DNA of 6,740 nt from JAKLKS01 sp964370855 (GTDB lineage: Bacteria; Planctomycetota; JAJSAM01; JAKLKS01), in the NCBI GenBank assembly GCA_964370855.1, contig CAYJMF010000181.1, positions 1 through 6,740 on the forward strand. Direction: 5' to 3'. This document shows, in pieces, positions 3,943-6,740 of the stretch (position 1 is the stretch's first letter; each line of letters opens with the position of its first letter). Under the pieces are notes generated by a model. That model made no database searches. It saw nothing but the letters and a program-made list of their open reading frames with translations, and had not been told where the DNA came from. Both the position numbers and the translations under genes were made by a program.

Positions 3943-5826
3943 ATGAAGTTCGGCTCCTGGAAGACCGCACTCGGCACCCTGGCCCTCGGCGGCCTCATCG
4001 CCCTCGGCACGTCGGCTCCCGCCGAAGCGGGAGGGACCCTGATCGTCAAGCGCTTCCTCACGGGAAGGCTCGACCGCGGACAGAGCGAGGTGTTCACCGC
4101 CACGGGCTCCCGCGGGACGGACAACGCCTTCCGCGACAACGTGATCATGCTGGTGTTCACGGCCCCGGTGAACTTCGAGTCCGTGAGCAACCGCACCGTG
4201 AAGATCGGCATCCCCGCCGGCGGCGGCCTCTTCATCGACGCCGAAGGGAAGTTCTACAGGTACTCGGTGAAGCAGTTCAACAACACCTCCGGCTCCTGGG
4301 AGGTCAAGAGGGAGTACAAGAACCGCGTCCTCTTCGACCCCACCTACAACAACCCCTTCGGGTTCGAGGCGAGCACCCTCTATTCGGTCACCGTCCCCGG
4401 ACTCGACTCCGGCACCACGAAGGTCGTCCGCACCCCCAACGGCGGCTACTGCGAGCGGACCTTCTCCACCTCCTTCCGCACGACCACGAGCTACCTGCAG
4501 GACTTCAGGCAGCCCACCATCGAGAAGATCTACGGCAGCGACGCCACCACCATCGACCTCGACGGCCGCTCCAACGTGGACAGCCGGGCCGACATCGTCG
4601 CCGAGTTCTCCGAGCCGATGCTCCCCTCCGCCTTCGACCCCGCCACGACCTTCCAGGTCTACAACTTCGGCCAGAACCGCGTCGTCTCCGGGACCATCCG
4701 GCCCTCCGTGGACGGCAAGCTGTTCACCTTCCGCCCGGCCTTCGGCTACGGCCGCGGCCCCTACAACGTCCGCGTGACCCTGAGCGGGAGCCTCACGGAC
4801 CTCTCCGGGAACAAGCTCGCCAAGGGGAGGGTGGTCAACTTCGTGACGGAGTTCGACCCCTTCGCCCCCAACTACGAGGAGCTCGTCGAGTCCTTCGACG
4901 CCAACACCTTCGAGGACACGACCTACACGAACACCTATGACAAGGCCGCCTGGAACGGCAAGAAGGAGCCCGGCATCCTCGGCGGCACCTTCGGTTCCAA
5001 GAGCCTCGACATCATCGTGACCAACTCCGCCTCCGGCGACGGCATCCCCCTCTGGACCGCCCAGGCCCACACCCAGAACCTCTACTCCGCGGCCCAGATG
5101 GGAAGCACCCCCCGCACCGTGAGCGGCTTCGCCTGGCGGTACTACTCCCTCGGGTACCCCCTCGCCGGCTCCTATCCGAACATGACCATCCAGATGGGGC
5201 ACAACACCTCGGGGAACCTGAACGTCAACTACACCGGCTCCTTCTCCGACACCCCCGTGACGGTGTTCAACACCTCCACCTACACCGTCCTCACGACGAC
5301 GCCGGAGTGGGTCCTCGGGCCCACCTGGACCGCCAACTGGGCCTACAACGGCAAGGACGGCGTGGTCATCGACATCAACAACCCCAACGGCGGGACGGCG
5401 GTGAACTACTGGCGCTACACCACCGCGGCCCAGGGCGGCATCACCAAGATCCGCGGCTACAGCGGCGGCACCCCCTCGGCCATCACCTGGGGCAACGACA
5501 TCCGCTTCTTCTTCCTCGTGGACAAGTCCGAGGCCCAGTCCCTCTGGTACGACACGGACCAGAACAACCCGGGCTACCTCGACCCCATCTTCACCCAGAC
5601 GCTTCCTCCCGGCACCGTGGCCTCCGTCCTCTTCCAGGGCGCCCGCGAGAACCCCCTCATCCCCAACACGCCGGACCCGGCCACCGTGTCCGCCTGGACC
5701 GCGGATCCCCTCAACGACCTCAACGGGCACCGTTTCGTCCGGTTCCACGTGGACATGACCTCCAACCTGGGGTCCTCCACGAAGCCCACCATCGAAGAGA
5801 TCAAGCTGCCCTTCATCTACTTCTAG
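3943..5826 (+). CDS. Exported surface protein with two SbsA-like Ig (Big_5-type) domains
   Basis: This 627-residue protein has a Sec signal peptide (Lys7, hydrophobic 9-22, likely cleavage after Ala-Glu-Ala29). Two bacterial Ig-like domains of the SbsA/Big_5 kind follow: about 60-182 (divergent, with Val-Phe-Thr-Ala-Pro-Val) and about 190-304. The second is more typical: Phe-Ser-Glu-Pro-Met at 222-226, a Tyr-x-Val-x-Val strand near 274-278, then Asp-Leu-Ser-Gly-Asn-Lys-Leu at 286-292. The C-terminal half (about 312-627) is rich in Tyr, Trp, Thr and Asn, looks all-beta, and is not a family I can name. Its last 80 residues contain a Phe-Val-Arg-Phe-His-Val strand. Single Cys170, no membrane anchor, no LPXTG, no obvious PEP-CTERM tail. 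The ATG has GGAGG seven bases upstream. Big_5 domains occur in S-layer and adhesive proteins, so a structural surface role is inferred, not shown. Nearly all Tyr, Asn, Phe and Thr codons end in C, and the promoter is strong, both consistent with high expression. Confidence 0.85.
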   Translation: MKFGSWKTALGTLALGGLIALGTSAPAEAGGTLIVKRFLTGRLDRGQSEVFTATGSRGTDNAFRDNVIMLVFTAPVNFESVSNRTVKIGIPAGGGLFIDAEGKFYRYSVKQFNNTSGSWEVKREYKNRVLFDPTYNNPFGFEASTLYSVTVPGLDSGTTKVVRTPNGGYCERTFSTSFRTTTSYLQDFRQPTIEKIYGSDATTIDLDGRSNVDSRADIVAEFSEPMLPSAFDPATTFQVYNFGQNRVVSGTIRPSVDGKLFTFRPAFGYGRGPYNVRVTLSGSLTDLSGNKLAKGRVVNFVTEFDPFAPNYEELVESFDANTFEDTTYTNTYDKAAWNGKKEPGILGGTFGSKSLDIIVTNSASGDGIPLWTAQAHTQNLYSAAQMGSTPRTVSGFAWRYYSLGYPLAGSYPNMTIQMGHNTSGNLNVNYTGSFSDTPVTVFNTSTYTVLTTTPEWVLGPTWTANWAYNGKDGVVIDINNPNGGTAVNYWRYTTAAQGGITKIRGYSGGTPSAITWGNDIRFFFLVDKSEAQSLWYDTDQNNPGYLDPIFTQTLPPGTVASVLFQGARENPLIPNTPDPATVSAWTADPLNDLNGHRFVRFHVDMTSNLGSSTKPTIEEIKLPFIYF

Positions 5827-5869
5827 TTGTTCGACTCGAAGACTCCGTTTGTCCGGATCAACGCTTGAC

Positions 5870-5923
5870 GGGCCGCCGCCTCCGCGCGCCTCCTATGCGC
5901 CGGTCGCGGCGGCCCTCGCTTTT
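5870..5923 (+). terminator. Hairpin and short T run after the Ig-like protein gene
   Basis: GGGCCGCCGC (5870-5879) pairs perfectly with GCGGCGGCCC (5906-5915), with a 26-base loop that can fold further through GCGC pairs. Four T residues follow at 5920-5923. It lies 43 bases after the stop at 5826 and about 100 bases before infC. It can be a terminator of the surface-protein gene or part of the infC leader. The large loop lowers confidence. Confidence 0.5.
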
Positions 5924-6021
5924 CCGGGCCCCCCCCGATCCCGCGACCGAGCCGCATTTCCAGCACCGGGGCCCCCAGGGCCCCCTTCCCCGCAGACAGG
6001 GGCACCGCCCCGAGGAGCAGG
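5924..6021 (+). promoter_or_regulatory. Leader region of infC
   Basis: This stretch contains GGGGC (5968-5972) pairing with GCCCC (5980-5984) and a Shine-Dalgarno GAGGAG at 6012-6017, four bases from the ATG. No convincing promoter is visible between the hairpin at 5870-5915 and infC, so either read-through from the upstream gene or a non-canonical promoter drives it. Confidence 0.4.
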
Positions 6022-6545
<524 letters not shown>

Positions 6546-6546
<1 letters not shown>

Positions 6547-6626
6547 GGGAGGGGCGGGGGGGGGCGTTCACCGTTCGTGGCTTGAGCCACCGGAACTCCG
6601 GTGGATGCCCGCCGCCCCCCTTCCCC
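6546..6626 (+). promoter_or_regulatory. G-quadruplex-capable tract and alternative hairpins after infC
   Basis: From the last base of the infC stop codon run GGGG, A, GGGG, C and nine Gs (6546-6564). Downstream, GTGGC-TTGA-GCCAC (6577-6590) and CCACCGG-AACT-CCGGTGG (6587-6604) are two perfect hairpins that share CCAC at 6587-6590, so only one can form at a time. A C-rich arm (6617-6626) can pair with the G tract through about 9 bp with one bulged T, closing a multibranch structure. There is no T tract. Candidate roles are termination, attenuation or 3'-end protection of infC mRNA; none is shown. Confidence 0.45.
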
Positions 6627-6627
6627 G

Positions 6628-6642
6628 CCGGCTCCTCGCCGG
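6628..6642 (+). repeat. Short hairpin downstream of infC
   Basis: CCGGC (6628-6632) pairs with GCCGG (6638-6642) around TCCTC. It is a small GC stem between the infC 3' structure and the palindromic repeat copy at 6664. No function can be assigned. Confidence 0.3.
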
Positions 6643-6663
6643 ATCGTGTGGGGTCACTTCGGT

Positions 6664-6685
6664 GTTGCGCGCCTGCGGCGCGCGG
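6664..6685 (+). repeat. GCGCGCC-arm palindromic repeat, copy 2
   Basis: GCGCGCC (6667-6673), TGC and GGCGCGC (6677-6683) form a perfect 7-bp stem. The flanks (GTT before, GG after) and a T after the left arm are shared with copy 1 at 54-76 read on the minus strand. The copies agree at 21 positions and differ only as G versus AC in the loop. It lies 117 bases after the infC stop. Confidence 0.6.
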
Positions 6686-6687
6686 CT

Positions 6688-6740
6688 CCCCCCCGGGGGG
6701 GGAGGGGGGGGGGGGCGCTGAGACCCCCGCGGGGGGCGCG
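6688..6740. repeat. Long homopolymer C/G runs at the right edge
   Basis: Seven Cs are followed by eight Gs, an A and twelve Gs (6688-6715). Ten bases later comes the 12-base perfect palindrome CCCCCGCGGGGG (6724-6735). No coding frame with a start and ribosome binding site is present. Such runs are hard to sequence, so the exact lengths may be wrong. Confidence 0.6.

Noticed and set aside
3292..5748. An 818-codon minus-strand open frame opposite the Ig-like protein gene
   Set aside because: Its Gly/Val/Glu-rich composition mirrors the C-ending codons of the real gene; no ribosome binding site or known motif.
5865..5897. TTGACG with CCTATG downstream as a promoter for infC
   Set aside because: The gap to any TAT-containing -10 is 20 or more bases, and the -35 overlaps the 10-bp stem of the hairpin. 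Too weak to call.
6547..6740. Possible start of rpmI (ribosomal protein L35)
   Set aside because: No frame shows the basic Lys-rich L35 N-terminus, and there is no start with a ribosome binding site.

Overview
The window is very GC-rich DNA with strong G or C preference at third codon positions, clear Shine-Dalgarno sites and many GC-rich palindromes between genes. It looks like a chromosomal segment of a high-GC, Gram-negative-type bacterium: it has a lipobox lipoprotein, a Sec-exported Ig-like surface protein and housekeeping genes. The phylum cannot be fixed from this sequence. The two-domain SbsA-type Ig protein and a probably non-discriminating AspRS would fit groups such as Planctomycetota or other deep lineages with large secretomes, but that is a weak inference.

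Layout, left to right. Positions 1-99 hold two strong hairpins and no gene. On the minus strand lie a TPR lipoprotein (100-1140) and, upstream of it, ndk (1243-1710, GTG start). A 154-base divergent spacer with an 11-bp palindrome separates ndk from aspS (plus strand, 1865-3631). A 311-base spacer follows. It carries a terminator-like hairpin, a G-rich tract, a near-consensus promoter (TTGACA, 16 bases, TAGGAT) and a structured leader. These precede an exported 627-residue protein with two predicted Ig-like domains (3943-5826). Next come a 195-base spacer with a 10-bp stem and then infC (6022-6546, translation initiation factor IF-3, ATG start). The last 194 bases are non-coding and dominated by G runs and hairpins.

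How the genes fit together. ndk supplies NTPs, aspS charges tRNA-Asp and probably also tRNA-Asn, and infC controls initiation, so three of the five genes serve nucleotide supply or translation. They are not arranged as one operon. The two exported proteins (TPR lipoprotein and Ig-like protein) are unrelated to them by sequence. The customary partners of infC (rpmI and rplT) are not visible within 194 bases downstream.

Most worth a second look: the AspRS carries the residue pair (His31, Gly82) associated with non-discriminating enzymes, plus an unusual flipping loop. A palindromic repeat with arms GCGCGCC/GGCGCGC occurs downstream of both the leftmost and rightmost genes, in the same orientation relative to each gene. 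A nested 52-base hairpin lies at the left edge. A G-quadruplex-capable run overlaps the infC stop codon and is followed by two mutually exclusive hairpins. The Ig-like surface protein has an unrecognised C-terminal half. I see no defence system, mobile element, CRISPR array or biosynthetic cluster here.
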